From assembly GCA_900551645.1 (NCBI GenBank), contig URWP01000080.1:1-11000 (forward strand): a stretch of DNA of 11,000 nt, written 5' to 3'. The DNA comes from an uncultured Bacteroides sp. GTDB taxonomy: Bacteria > Bacteroidota > Bacteroidia > Bacteroidales > Bacteroidaceae. The stretch's first letter is position 1. The number at the start of each line of letters is the position of its first letter. The notes under the pieces were generated by a model. The model saw nothing but the letters and a program-made list of their open reading frames with translations, searched no databases and was not told the DNA's origin. Made by a program: the position numbers and the translations under genes. Below, piece by piece: positions 1 through 6,807 of this stretch.

Positions 1-680
1 GTCTGTCGCGTCTGCCGTTGCAGTACTCCGAACTGGAGCTGGCACGGACGGATATTTATTCGGACAAGACAGCCGTTCAGGAGTTGCTGAATCTGTTCGA
101 GGAGCGGACAGCCGGTCTGGGTGTCACTTCGCTGAACGAACGCAATAACCGGCCGGACGATTACTGCAGGCTGTACCGGCAACGTTTTCTTCCGCAGAAA
201 GAACAGAGTAAGGCTGCCGGTGCCCGGGTGACATGGATAAAGCCGCCTCATGAACGCTATCGGGCTTTGGCTGATACGGCACTTACCGATGGACTGTATG
301 GCGGTACTACGTATGTGGAGAGCTGGGTAGGATGGGAAGGTGCCGATGCAGCCTTTGTCCTTGACTTGGGTGAGGAGAAGACATTTACCCGGATAGAAAC
401 GGATTTCTTGCATCAGTTGGGGGCATGGATTCTGTTGCCTGCCGGCGGTACCTATTCTGTTTCTTCCGACAACAAAGAGTTCCGTCCTTTCGGTTCCTTT
501 AAGTTCGACGAGGACCGCGATGTGCAGGTGAAATTTGTCAAAGGAGAGGTAACGGCGGAGCAACCTGTTACAGCCCGCTATATCAAGGTAGAAGTAAAAG
601 GTATCGGTCTTTGTCCTACCTGGCATTACGGCGTGGGCTATCCGGCCTGGTTCTTTATGGACGAAGTGAATGTATACTGA
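1..680 (+). CDS. DUF4838-type carbohydrate-active protein, C-terminal part (5' truncated by window edge)
   Basis: The reading frame is open from the first full codon at position 3 to a TGA at 678-680, so the window shows only the C-terminal ~225 residues; the TTG at 18 is not the true start. The first ~65 residues (LQYSELELARTD, then a charged helical stretch with NRPDDYCRLYRQRFLP) resemble the end of the DUF4838 catalytic-like region of large secreted Bacteroidales proteins related to alpha-glucuronidases. The remaining ~135 residues look like an F5/8 type C (discoidin-like) carbohydrate-binding domain. It has ALTDGLYGG near its start, WVGWEGADAAFVLDLG in the first strands, and ARYIKVEVKGIG and PAWFFMDEVNVY at the end. 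The expected role is glycan binding or hydrolysis at the cell surface or in the periplasm. The family call is by recalled resemblance. A GH20-like or other enzyme with the same appended domain is the main alternative, because the catalytic part is missing. Confidence 0.72.
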   Translation, partial: LSRLPLQYSELELARTDIYSDKTAVQELLNLFEERTAGLGVTSLNERNNRPDDYCRLYRQRFLPQKEQSKAAGARVTWIKPPHERYRALADTALTDGLYGGTTYVESWVGWEGADAAFVLDLGEEKTFTRIETDFLHQLGAWILLPAGGTYSVSSDNKEFRPFGSFKFDEDRDVQVKFVKGEVTAEQPVTARYIKVEVKGIGLCPTWHYGVGYPAWFFMDEVNVY

Positions 681-755
681 TAGGCTGTAACCGGTCGGAC
701 TTATTGTTTTTTAGTGGTCCGCTAAAAGACAAATTGCCGGTCACGTGAAAAGACA

Positions 756-800
756 AAGGAGCTGTGTCGGGAAAACGGCACAGCTCCTTCTTGAATATCT
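756..800. terminator. Bidirectional hairpin terminator between convergent genes
   Basis: A 14-bp stem (756-769 pairing with 776-789, one G-T wobble) closes a 6-nt GGAAAA loop. The core is GGAGCTGTG pairing with CACAGCTCC. A T-rich stretch follows on the plus strand (CTTGAATATCTT). Reading on the minus strand, the hairpin is followed by TTTGTCTTTT. It sits 75 nt after the DUF4838-type gene and 79 nt past the stop of the convergent beta-barrel gene, so it could end both transcripts. The U-tracts are imperfect, so termination is inferred. Confidence 0.7.
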
Positions 801-868
801 TACAATGATTTACTGACAGGCCTAAGAGACATCATCGTTTATCCTGTTCATTCTTGCAATCGGACTTT

Positions 869-1411
869 TTAAAAAATCCACTGGACTCCTATTTGCAGAC
901 GTTTCAGATTACCGTCTACGATAAACCTTCCGTCGCCCAGACAGAAATCTTCATTCCTGTGATATGCGTCGCTGTAGCCTATGTGAAGGTAACGCAGAAG
1001 AATATTACAGTGCCTTCCAAGTGAGTAAGCCGCCCCTACCGACAATCCGGCTTCACTGTAATTATCATTACCTCCGTCCTTACCGCTACATACTGATACT
1101 GTAGCGGCAGCTTCACCAAATAACTTTATACGGTTTGTCTGCCAGAAGGCATACTGTCCGTAAGCTCCGAACGTTTTGAACTTGTCGGCGGCTAATTCGA
1201 AACGTGTCTTTATTCCGGCTGCCCATCGGCTGTTGAACTGATAGCCGATAGCGGGTGACAGGAAAGCATATCCATCATGTGTATTGTCGTACCTTTCGGT
1301 CTGTCCATATCCGCCATTCAACTCGATGAACAGACCACGTTCTTTGGTTTGAGCAAAAGCCAGCAGACAAGAACTCAATAAGAATAAGGAAGTAATGAGT
1401 GTTCTCATCAT
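869..1411 (-). CDS. Small outer-membrane beta-barrel protein
   Basis: The product has 180 residues. Residues 1-20 form a signal peptide ending in LLAFA before Q21, a good signal peptidase I site. The mature part alternates hydrophobic and polar residues in short strands rich in Gly and aromatics (LFIELNGGYGQ, LSPAIGYQF, AAGIKTRFEL, FGAYGQYAFW, GLSVGAAYSLG, ILLRYLHIGY). It ends in LQIGVQWIF with a terminal Phe, the usual outer-membrane assembly signal. Its size suits an eight-stranded barrel of the OmpA/OmpW-like type, with no periplasmic domain. It starts 28 nt after the stop of the GH110 gene with no recognisable promoter between, so it is probably co-transcribed. Two adjacent Met codons make the start uncertain by one residue. 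The substrate or function is not evident; a narrow porin-like or structural role is possible. Confidence 0.75.
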   Translation of the reverse strand: MMRTLITSLFLLSSCLLAFAQTKERGLFIELNGGYGQTERYDNTHDGYAFLSPAIGYQFNSRWAAGIKTRFELAADKFKTFGAYGQYAFWQTNRIKLFGEAAATVSVCSGKDGGNDNYSEAGLSVGAAYSLGRHCNILLRYLHIGYSDAYHRNEDFCLGDGRFIVDGNLKRLQIGVQWIF

Positions 1412-1439
1412 AGGTTTATTTAGGGTTGATATCTAATTT

Positions 1440-3224
1440 CTATTCGCTTATTTCTACCCGGTTTACCCGTTCCAGCAGGAAGCGGTTGTGGGTCCAGTGG
1501 AACGGCGGATAATCTGTATTGGTCCGGATAATGTTTTGTCTGAACACCAGTCCGTCTACTGATTTGGCATAAAGAATCGGCGCGTCGAAGGTGTCGAATT
1601 CATTGTCGACAATCTGTATCGCTCCTGGTTTCCCTCCGTGGAAATACGTTGTCTGTCCGTTAAGGTCAGGAATTTCCGGATAAATGGAGATGACCGCATT
1701 GGTAAACTGGAATAGGTTGGTCAGGGCATTGATGAATTTGTTCTTGCGGATGAGTACATCGTGACAGGCACCGGTCTCGAACCAGCCGTTGCAGTCGCCG
1801 CAAAGCAGGATGGCGGTTCCTGATGTATGGTCGAACAGGTTTTCTTCTACTACTGTACGTTTCGGAGTACTGAAGAGCGAGCCCCGTGCACGGTTGTGGC
1901 GGACGGTGTTGTGGGCAAAATAGACTTCGGGCGTCCAGGTCAGGTTCTCGATACCGTAAGAGGCTTCGGGAGTAATGGAAGGCGAAAGCTCTTCCTTGAA
2001 TGTAATGACGAACTCTCTTGCTCCTGTTATTTGTGGCTTGTCATGTGGGCGTATTTCGGCAATGGTATAGACTTCTTTTTCCATATCCATGGTTCGGGTC
2101 CGGATGAACTTCACACTGTCGCCGGCAAAGCCCCAGTCGAATCCCCAAGCCTGGTCGTGCATGTAGCGTCCGCGTACGGTATGGTTGTCTATCCGTTCCA
2201 GAATCTTCAGGTAGGTACCGTGTACGTTGATGGCATCGTCCATCATGTTTTCATACAGGCCGTTGACGGACGTGATTTTCCCCTTGCATTGTGAGAAGTG
2301 GGTCGCGTCGGCCTGGGTGGTGAAATAACGCGGGTCATCCTTTCCTTTCAGGCAAACATTGAAACCGTCCAGCGTGATATCTTCGCAGAGTTGTGCCAGC
2401 AGTCCCATTCCTTCGGCATAATGTACGGTTACGTTTTTCAGGGTAGTCTGTGTGTTATGAGATAAAAAGATACCGGGAGTAGGGCGTTCCCAGGTACGCA
2501 GGGCCATGACAGTGCCCGGAGTAAGTCGTTTGTCTTTCCAGCGGGGAGCACGGAGCAGTCCCGGCTCGATTTCCGTAATGCCTTTGGTCGGGACACCGAT
2601 GTCGCTGGTGTTGTAGCATACCCGTCGGGTTTCTTTTTCGAAGGTGATACCTGCGCTCTGGCGGAGTGCCCAGCCTTCTCCGTAGGTTTCGAACAGCGAA
2701 TCCTGGGTAATGCGGTAGTTCACCCATGGAGCTACCCGGAAAGTGATTCCCTGTTCCGGGTCGTTGCTGACAATCTCTGCCTGGGCTATCTGTGGGTTAG
2801 CATGGTCAATACTGAAGTCTTTCAGTGTACAGTTGCGGCTGTGTGTCAGAGCCAGCGGCAGCATGCGGCCGTGGAAAATGAACTGGGCACCGTTTCCTTC
2901 GAGCGTCAGGGAATGGAACTCATCGAGTGCCAGTCCGATGGATTTGGAGGCTACCTGGTCATGGTTGGAAACATAATATTCGCGGATGGCCGCGCCTTTG
3001 GGGTGAAAATGATAGGTACCCGGCTCGAAACGGAGTACGATGCTATCGTTTTCGGAGGTTTGTTTTCGGATTTTCTGGAGGGCTTTCTCCATTTTTCCGG
3101 AAAGGTTTGTCTTTTTGCCGGGAATAATTCCGAAGTTGGACATTTCGTACACACGGGGCTGACTCCAGGTGAACAGGCAGCCGAACAGCCATAGCATAGA
3201 CAGAAGAAAGATGTTGCGTTTCAT
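1440..3224 (-). CDS. GH110 family exo-alpha-1,3-galactosidase
   Basis: This 594-residue protein resembles the Bacteroides GH110 alpha-1,3-galactosidases, which remove terminal alpha-1,3-linked galactose from blood-group-B-type or linear alpha-Gal glycans by an inverting mechanism. Candidate catalytic residues are Asp306 in QADATHF and Asp329-Asp330 in MMDDAINVHG. Their 23-residue spacing agrees with the Asp triad I recall from the characterised Pseudoalteromonas GH110 structure. Short strand repeats with Asn/Gly turns (about residues 100-140, 255-340 and 435-570, e.g. VYFAHNTVRHNRARG) fit a right-handed parallel beta-helix. A hydrophobic N-terminal segment (residues 5-20) is a secretion signal. 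LFGC at 13-16 is a weak lipobox, so it may be a periplasmic or lipid-anchored enzyme. Length matches the family. The ATG at 3222-3224 follows a -7-like box by about 25 nt. Subfamily A (branched B antigen only) versus B (also linear alpha-Gal) cannot be settled by eye. It lies upstream of, and probably in an operon with, the beta-barrel gene. Confidence 0.93.
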   Translation of the reverse strand: MKRNIFLLSMLWLFGCLFTWSQPRVYEMSNFGIIPGKKTNLSGKMEKALQKIRKQTSENDSIVLRFEPGTYHFHPKGAAIREYYVSNHDQVASKSIGLALDEFHSLTLEGNGAQFIFHGRMLPLALTHSRNCTLKDFSIDHANPQIAQAEIVSNDPEQGITFRVAPWVNYRITQDSLFETYGEGWALRQSAGITFEKETRRVCYNTSDIGVPTKGITEIEPGLLRAPRWKDKRLTPGTVMALRTWERPTPGIFLSHNTQTTLKNVTVHYAEGMGLLAQLCEDITLDGFNVCLKGKDDPRYFTTQADATHFSQCKGKITSVNGLYENMMDDAINVHGTYLKILERIDNHTVRGRYMHDQAWGFDWGFAGDSVKFIRTRTMDMEKEVYTIAEIRPHDKPQITGAREFVITFKEELSPSITPEASYGIENLTWTPEVYFAHNTVRHNRARGSLFSTPKRTVVEENLFDHTSGTAILLCGDCNGWFETGACHDVLIRKNKFINALTNLFQFTNAVISIYPEIPDLNGQTTYFHGGKPGAIQIVDNEFDTFDAPILYAKSVDGLVFRQNIIRTNTDYPPFHWTHNRFLLERVNRVEISE

Positions 3225-3248
3225 AGATGATGTTTTTCAGTTTTGAGG

Positions 3249-3256
3249 CGAAGATA
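3249..3256 (-). promoter_or_regulatory. Putative -7 box for the GH110 gene
   Basis: On the minus strand this reads TATCTTCG, one mismatch from the Bacteroidota consensus TAnnTTTG. It places a transcription start about 18 nt before the GH110 ATG. A run of Ts lies about 19 nt further upstream, where the TTTG -33 element is expected, but the match is weak. That T-run is also the U-tract of the upstream hairpin, so promoter and terminator are packed together. Confidence 0.5.
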
Positions 3257-3271
3257 CGAAATAATGGAGAG

Positions 3272-3340
3272 ATAAAAAATACGTCCGTTCGTTTTCATAA
3301 GAACGTCTAGGTGTCTTGATGAAAACGAACGGACGTTTTA
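3272..3340. terminator. Long perfect hairpin, terminator of the folK-end operon
   Basis: An 18-bp perfect stem (3281-3298 with 3319-3336) encloses a 20-nt loop (3299-3318). The arms read ACGTCCGTTCGTTTTCAT and its exact complement. On the minus strand the stem is followed by ATTTTTTA, a convincing U-tract placed about 80 nt after the folK stop, so it should terminate the seven-gene operon before GH110. On the plus strand it is followed by TTTTATTT. The loop ends (AAGA and TCTT) could pair further. Confidence 0.8.
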
Positions 3341-3418
3341 TTTCAAACATGAGGACGTTTTTTGCTCAAGGTGTGTTTGAACCGGAATCTGATGGTTTTC
3401 CGGTTGAAAAGAGGATGG

Positions 3419-3883
3419 TTACAGAAACTTCTCAGCCAGTTCACCGATGGTCCGGTGTAGCACCGGATGTATCACATTGGCTGCGATTTCTGCCAGCGGC
3501 AGGAGTACGAAATCGCGTTCGGTCATCAGTGGATGAGGAAGGAACAACTTGTCATCGGACAGTATCAGGTCATCGTAGAGCAGCAGGTCGATGTCGATGA
3601 TGCGGTCGCTGTAGATTCCGTTTACAGACTTATGGAGCCTTCCCAAACTGCGTTCGATGTCTTGTGTGAGAGATAATACTTCCAGCGGAGAAAGCGAAGT
3701 CCGTACGCAGAGAGCCGCGTTCAGGAAACTGTTGTCGGACTGGAATCCCCAGGGGGCTGTTTCAAAAAAAGAAGATAGGGAAGTGATTTCCCCTATCTTC
3801 TCATTGATTCTATCGACAGCAGTACGTAAATTTTCGGTCTTATTGCCCAGGTTGGTTCCCAGGCCGAGGTATACGTTTGCCAT
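3419..3883 (-). CDS. folK: 2-amino-4-hydroxy-6-hydroxymethyldihydropteridine pyrophosphokinase
   Basis: FolK (HPPK) transfers pyrophosphate from ATP to 6-hydroxymethyl-7,8-dihydropterin, the step before dihydropteroate synthase in folate synthesis, in the cytoplasm. The 154-residue length is normal. Recognisable family features are GLGTNLGNK (residues 7-15), PWGFQSDNSFLNAAL (44-58, pterin-binding strand), QDIERSLGR (74-82), DRIIDIDLLLYDD (93-105) with Asp97 and Asp99 as the Mg-binding pair, and LPHPLMTERDFVLLPLAEI (115-133). The ATG at 3881-3883 directly precedes ANVYLGLG, as expected. It is the last gene of the operon, 13 nt after the queA stop, and is followed by the long hairpin at 3281-3336. 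Confidence 0.96.
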   Translation of the reverse strand: MANVYLGLGTNLGNKTENLRTAVDRINEKIGEITSLSSFFETAPWGFQSDNSFLNAALCVRTSLSPLEVLSLTQDIERSLGRLHKSVNGIYSDRIIDIDLLLYDDLILSDDKLFLPHPLMTERDFVLLPLAEIAANVIHPVLHRTIGELAEKFL

Positions 3884-3896
3884 GATACTCTTTTCG

Positions 3897-4952
3897 TTAT
3901 TTGTCCAGAATCAGCATGGCATCGCCGTATGTTCCGAAGCGGTAACCTTCTTTCAAAGCCACATTGTAGGCATCCATAATCAGTTCGTAACCTCCGTAAG
4001 AGCATACCAGCATCAGCATAGTAGAAAGCGGCATGTGGAAGTTGCTGACCATGGCATTGGCTACCGAGAAGTCATACGGAGGGAAGATGAATTTGTTGGT
4101 CCAGCCTTCATATTCCTTCAGGTGTCCGTCGGTACCAACAGCCGTTTCGATGGTGCGCATTACAGTAGTACCTACCGCACAGACCCGGTTACCGCGATCT
4201 TTGGCCTCGTTTACGATACGGCAGGCCTCCGCATTGACAAACATCTGTTCGGAATCCATCTTGTGTTTGGTCAGGTCTTCCACATCGATGTCTCGGAAAT
4301 TACCCAGGCCGGCGTGCATGGTGATGAAGGCAAAATCGATACCCTTGATTTCCATGCGTTTCATCAGCTCCCGGCTGAAGTGCAGTCCGGCTGCCGGTAC
4401 AGTAACGGCTCCTTCGTTCTTGGCGAAGATGGTCTGGAAGCGTTCCTCGTCTTCCGGTTCGGCTGCGCGACGGATGAATGGGGGCAATGGCGGTTGGCCT
4501 AAAGCATACAAGGCTTTTTTGAACTCATCGTGCGGACCATCATAGAGGAAGCGCAGAGTACGGCCTCGTGAAGTGGTATTGTCAATGACTTCGGCCACCA
4601 TCGAATCGTCGTCGCCGAAGTAGAGTTTGTTGCCGATACGGATTTTACGTGCCGGGTCTACCAGAACATCCCACAGGCGGAGTTCTTCGTTCAGCTCGCG
4701 GAGCAGGAATACTTCGATGCGGGCACCGGTTTTTTCCTTGTTTCCGTACAGGCGGGCAGGAAATACTTTGGTATCGTTAAAGATAAACACATCCTTGTCG
4801 TCGAAATAATTCAGGATATCCTTGAATACGACGTGTTCCAACTGGCCGCTGTCTTTATGAACGACCATCAGACGAGACTCATCTCTGTACTTGGCCGGAT
4901 AAAGGGCAATCTTTTCTTCCGGCAATTTGAATTTGAATTGTGACAGTTTCAT
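3897..4952 (-). CDS. queA: S-adenosylmethionine:tRNA ribosyltransferase-isomerase
   Basis: QueA transfers and isomerises the ribosyl group of SAM onto 7-aminomethyl-7-deazaguanine in tRNA (position 34 of GUN anticodons), giving epoxyqueuosine. The 351-residue protein aligns from its first residues (MKLSQFKFKLPEEKIALYPA) to its last (YRFGTYGDAMLIL) with the family. Landmarks in order are FNDTKVFPARL, the QPPLPPFIRR loop, EGAVTVPAAGLHFSRELM, ITMHAGLGNFRDIDVED, VCAVGTTVMRTIET and SNFHMPLSTMLMLV. Together these cover the known conserved blocks, so it should be functional. The start is 17 nt after the truB stop and folK follows after 13 nt, so it is translated from the operon transcript. Confidence 0.97.
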   Translation of the reverse strand: MKLSQFKFKLPEEKIALYPAKYRDESRLMVVHKDSGQLEHVVFKDILNYFDDKDVFIFNDTKVFPARLYGNKEKTGARIEVFLLRELNEELRLWDVLVDPARKIRIGNKLYFGDDDSMVAEVIDNTTSRGRTLRFLYDGPHDEFKKALYALGQPPLPPFIRRAAEPEDEERFQTIFAKNEGAVTVPAAGLHFSRELMKRMEIKGIDFAFITMHAGLGNFRDIDVEDLTKHKMDSEQMFVNAEACRIVNEAKDRGNRVCAVGTTVMRTIETAVGTDGHLKEYEGWTNKFIFPPYDFSVANAMVSNFHMPLSTMLMLVCSYGGYELIMDAYNVALKEGYRFGTYGDAMLILDK

Positions 4953-4969
4953 CTTCTTCCTTTCTTTCC

Positions 4970-5674
4970 TTATTCGTTAGTAACTTCAATTTCTTGTTTA
5001 TCCAGCCAGGCTTCGAAATCTTCTACCTTCATGCAGTTTTCCAGCTTTACCTCGCCTACACGGGTACGGATGAGGCCGGTCAGGTGGGCTCCGCTGTCCA
5101 ATGCTTCGCCGATGTCGCGTGCCAGGGCACGGATATAGGTTCCTTTGCTGCAGACTACCCGTATTCGGATTTCCGGCAGGTTATAGTCCAACAGTTCGAT
5201 TTCGTCGATGACCAGTGTCTTGGCCTTCAGAGGTACGTCGTCGCCTTTTCGTGCCAGATCGTATGCCCGTTTTCCGTCTATCTTGCAGGCCGAGAAAGCC
5301 GGGGGAACTTGTTCAATGGTTCCTACAAACCGTTTCAATGTCTCCTCTACCAGTTCACGGGTGATGTGTTCAGTAGGGTAGGTCGCGTCGATTTCCTTTT
5401 CCAAATCGTATGAGGGAGTAGTGGCTCCCAACTGGAGGGTAGCGATGTACTCCTTGGTGTGGTACTGGAATTCCTCAATCCGTTTGGTGGCTTTTCCGGT
5501 GCAGATAATCATTACGCCGGTAGCCAGCGGATCGAGGGTGCCGGTATGTCCTACCTTTATTTTCTTGACTCCCAGCTTGCGGCTGATGTGGTATCTTATC
5601 TTGTTGACAACCGCGAACGATGTCCATCGTAACGGCTTGTCGAAATACAAAATCTCTCCTTCCTTAAAATTCAT
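4970..5674 (-). CDS. truB: tRNA pseudouridine(55) synthase
   Basis: TruB converts U55 in the T-loop of tRNAs to pseudouridine. The 234-residue protein carries the catalytic motif GHTGTLDPLATGVM with Asp48 as the nucleophile. FDKPLRWTSF (11-20) is the N-terminal motif, followed by later landmarks QVPPAFSACKIDGKRAYDLAR and SKGTYIRALARDIGEALDSG. It lacks the C-terminal PUA domain of the longer E. coli enzyme and ends shortly after the ALARDIG block, as is usual for Bacteroidota TruB. Its ATG lies 10 nt downstream of the uppP stop; queA follows after 17 nt. Confidence 0.97.
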   Translation of the reverse strand: MNFKEGEILYFDKPLRWTSFAVVNKIRYHISRKLGVKKIKVGHTGTLDPLATGVMIICTGKATKRIEEFQYHTKEYIATLQLGATTPSYDLEKEIDATYPTEHITRELVEETLKRFVGTIEQVPPAFSACKIDGKRAYDLARKGDDVPLKAKTLVIDEIELLDYNLPEIRIRVVCSKGTYIRALARDIGEALDSGAHLTGLIRTRVGEVKLENCMKVEDFEAWLDKQEIEVTNE

Positions 5675-5684
5675 GAGTTACAGT

Positions 5685-6488
5685 TTATCCTATCAGGCTA
5701 TAAATGATGGTAGCTACTCCGACGATGGCACAGTAGATACCGAAATAGACCAGTTTTCCTTTCTTGACAATATTGATCATCCATTTGCAGGCGATGCATC
5801 CGGATATGAAGGCTCCTAAGAAGCCGACTATCAATGCGGTCAGTGATACTTCCGCACCACTTTCTGAGGCTCCTTCGATGATTTTCATGCCGTCCAGCAA
5901 AGCTTCTCCCAAGATGGGAGGAATGACCATCAGAAATGAGAACTGTGCCAGTTTCTCTTTCTTGTCGCCCAGCATCAGACCGGTGGCAATGGTAGTACCT
6001 GAACGTGAAAGTCCCGGCATGACAGCACATGCCTGGGCGATACCGATGATGAAAGCATCCTTCAGGCTGATATTCTCTTTGATACGCGGTTTGGCATAAT
6101 AGGAGAAAGTCAGCAGAGCCGCTGTAACCAGCAGCATGATACCTACTATCAGCAGGCCGGATCCGAAAATCTCTTCTACCGTATCTTTAAAGAATACTCC
6201 TACAATTCCGATTGGAATCATGGAGATGATAATGTTGATTACGTATTTGGTTTCGGCGTTCATCTGGAATTTGAAGAGTCCACGGAAAATCCAGTCGATT
6301 TCTTTCCAAAGAATGACCAGTGTACTCAAAACGGTAGCTACATGTACTACGATGGTAAATGTCAGGTTGTCTTCTCCTTCAATACCGAATAAAGCCGACC
6401 CGATGGTCAGGTGGCCGCTACTACTCACAGGAAGGTATTCCGTCAGTCCCTGCAGAATACCCAATACCAATGCTTCAAACCAGCTCAT
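5685..6488 (-). CDS. uppP: Undecaprenyl-diphosphatase
   Basis: UppP (BacA) dephosphorylates undecaprenyl pyrophosphate to regenerate the lipid carrier for peptidoglycan and other envelope polymers, and confers intrinsic bacitracin tolerance. The 267-residue polytopic membrane protein has both signature regions. The first is QGLTEYLPVSSSGHL (13-27), containing the acidic residue Glu17 and His26. The second is MPGLSRSGTT (157-166), containing the phosphate-contacting Arg162. Hydrophobic segments fill most of the rest, for example about 82-100, 112-130, 215-234 and 248-265. It lies 27 nt downstream of the DUF3098 gene and 10 nt upstream of truB. Placement after ftsX joins it to envelope and division functions. 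Confidence 0.97.
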   Translation of the reverse strand: MSWFEALVLGILQGLTEYLPVSSSGHLTIGSALFGIEGEDNLTFTIVVHVATVLSTLVILWKEIDWIFRGLFKFQMNAETKYVINIIISMIPIGIVGVFFKDTVEEIFGSGLLIVGIMLLVTAALLTFSYYAKPRIKENISLKDAFIIGIAQACAVMPGLSRSGTTIATGLMLGDKKEKLAQFSFLMVIPPILGEALLDGMKIIEGASESGAEVSLTALIVGFLGAFISGCIACKWMINIVKKGKLVYFGIYCAIVGVATIIYSLIG

Positions 6489-6515
6489 TGCAATTCTTTA
6501 ATTTTTTTGTTAATG

Positions 6516-6785
6516 TTATTTTTCTGTAATATCTGTAGAATTATCTGTTTGGTCGGATGGGGAGTCTGTTGGTTTGCGTAGGATACCATAAATCATGAAG
6601 ATGAATCCGAAGAAACATACAGCTGGGGCTATTTTGATTCGTCTCGCACTGAAAATATCGGGCTCAAAGGCTGTTTCAGTGGAACCGGGGCCTGACATCA
6701 GCAGAAAGCCGATGATAATGATAACCATACCTATCCCTAAAAGGATAAAGTTTTTCTTGTCGAAAGCAAAGCTTTTTCTATCCAT
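6516..6785 (-). CDS. DUF3098 family small membrane protein
   Basis: The ORF extends upstream to 6827, but that start would overlap the end of ftsX. The internal ATG at 6783-6785 gives MDRKSFAFDKKNFILL, the N-terminus typical of this family, and leaves a 22-nt gap to ftsX, so I chose it. The result is ~89 residues. It has a first transmembrane segment at about 14-30 (ILLGIGMVIIIIGFLL), an extracytoplasmic stretch including FEPDIFSARRIKIAP, a second segment at about 56-70 (VCFFGFIFMIYGIL), and a hydrophilic Asp/Ser/Thr-rich tail. No function is known for the family. Its fixed position between ftsX and uppP in Bacteroidales suggests an envelope role, which is inference only. Confidence 0.85.
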   Translation of the reverse strand: MDRKSFAFDKKNFILLGIGMVIIIIGFLLMSGPGSTETAFEPDIFSARRIKIAPAVCFFGFIFMIYGILRKPTDSPSDQTDNSTDITEK

Positions 6786-6807
6786 AATAGTTGTTTGTTT
6801 GATGTTT

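Noticed and set aside
1827..3194. Plus-strand open frames (155, 77, 130 and 66 codons) opposite the GH110 gene
   Set aside because: All are shadows of an intact GH110 coding sequence; none has promoter, start context or protein features of its own.
3281..3336. Inverted repeat as the end of an insertion sequence or an invertible promoter
   Set aside because: No transposase or recombinase gene is nearby, the arms are only 20 nt apart, and a T-run follows the stem, all pointing to a terminator. Bacteroides invertible promoters have arms ~100-200 bp apart flanking a promoter.
3316..3600. A 94-codon plus-strand frame beginning in the right arm of the long hairpin
   Set aside because: It begins inside the terminator stem and runs antisense into folK; the translation is Arg/Val-rich without recognisable features.
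3657..4502. A 281-codon open frame on the plus strand opposite folK and queA
   Set aside because: It lies antisense to two clearly recognisable enzymes with full-length conserved motifs. Its translation shows no domain, and the opening is explained by codon bias on the coding strand.
5698..6030. A 110-codon minus-strand frame inside uppP in another frame
   Set aside because: It overlaps the well-supported uppP, including the SRSG region, and its Cys/His/Ser/Arg-rich composition is typical of an out-of-frame translation.
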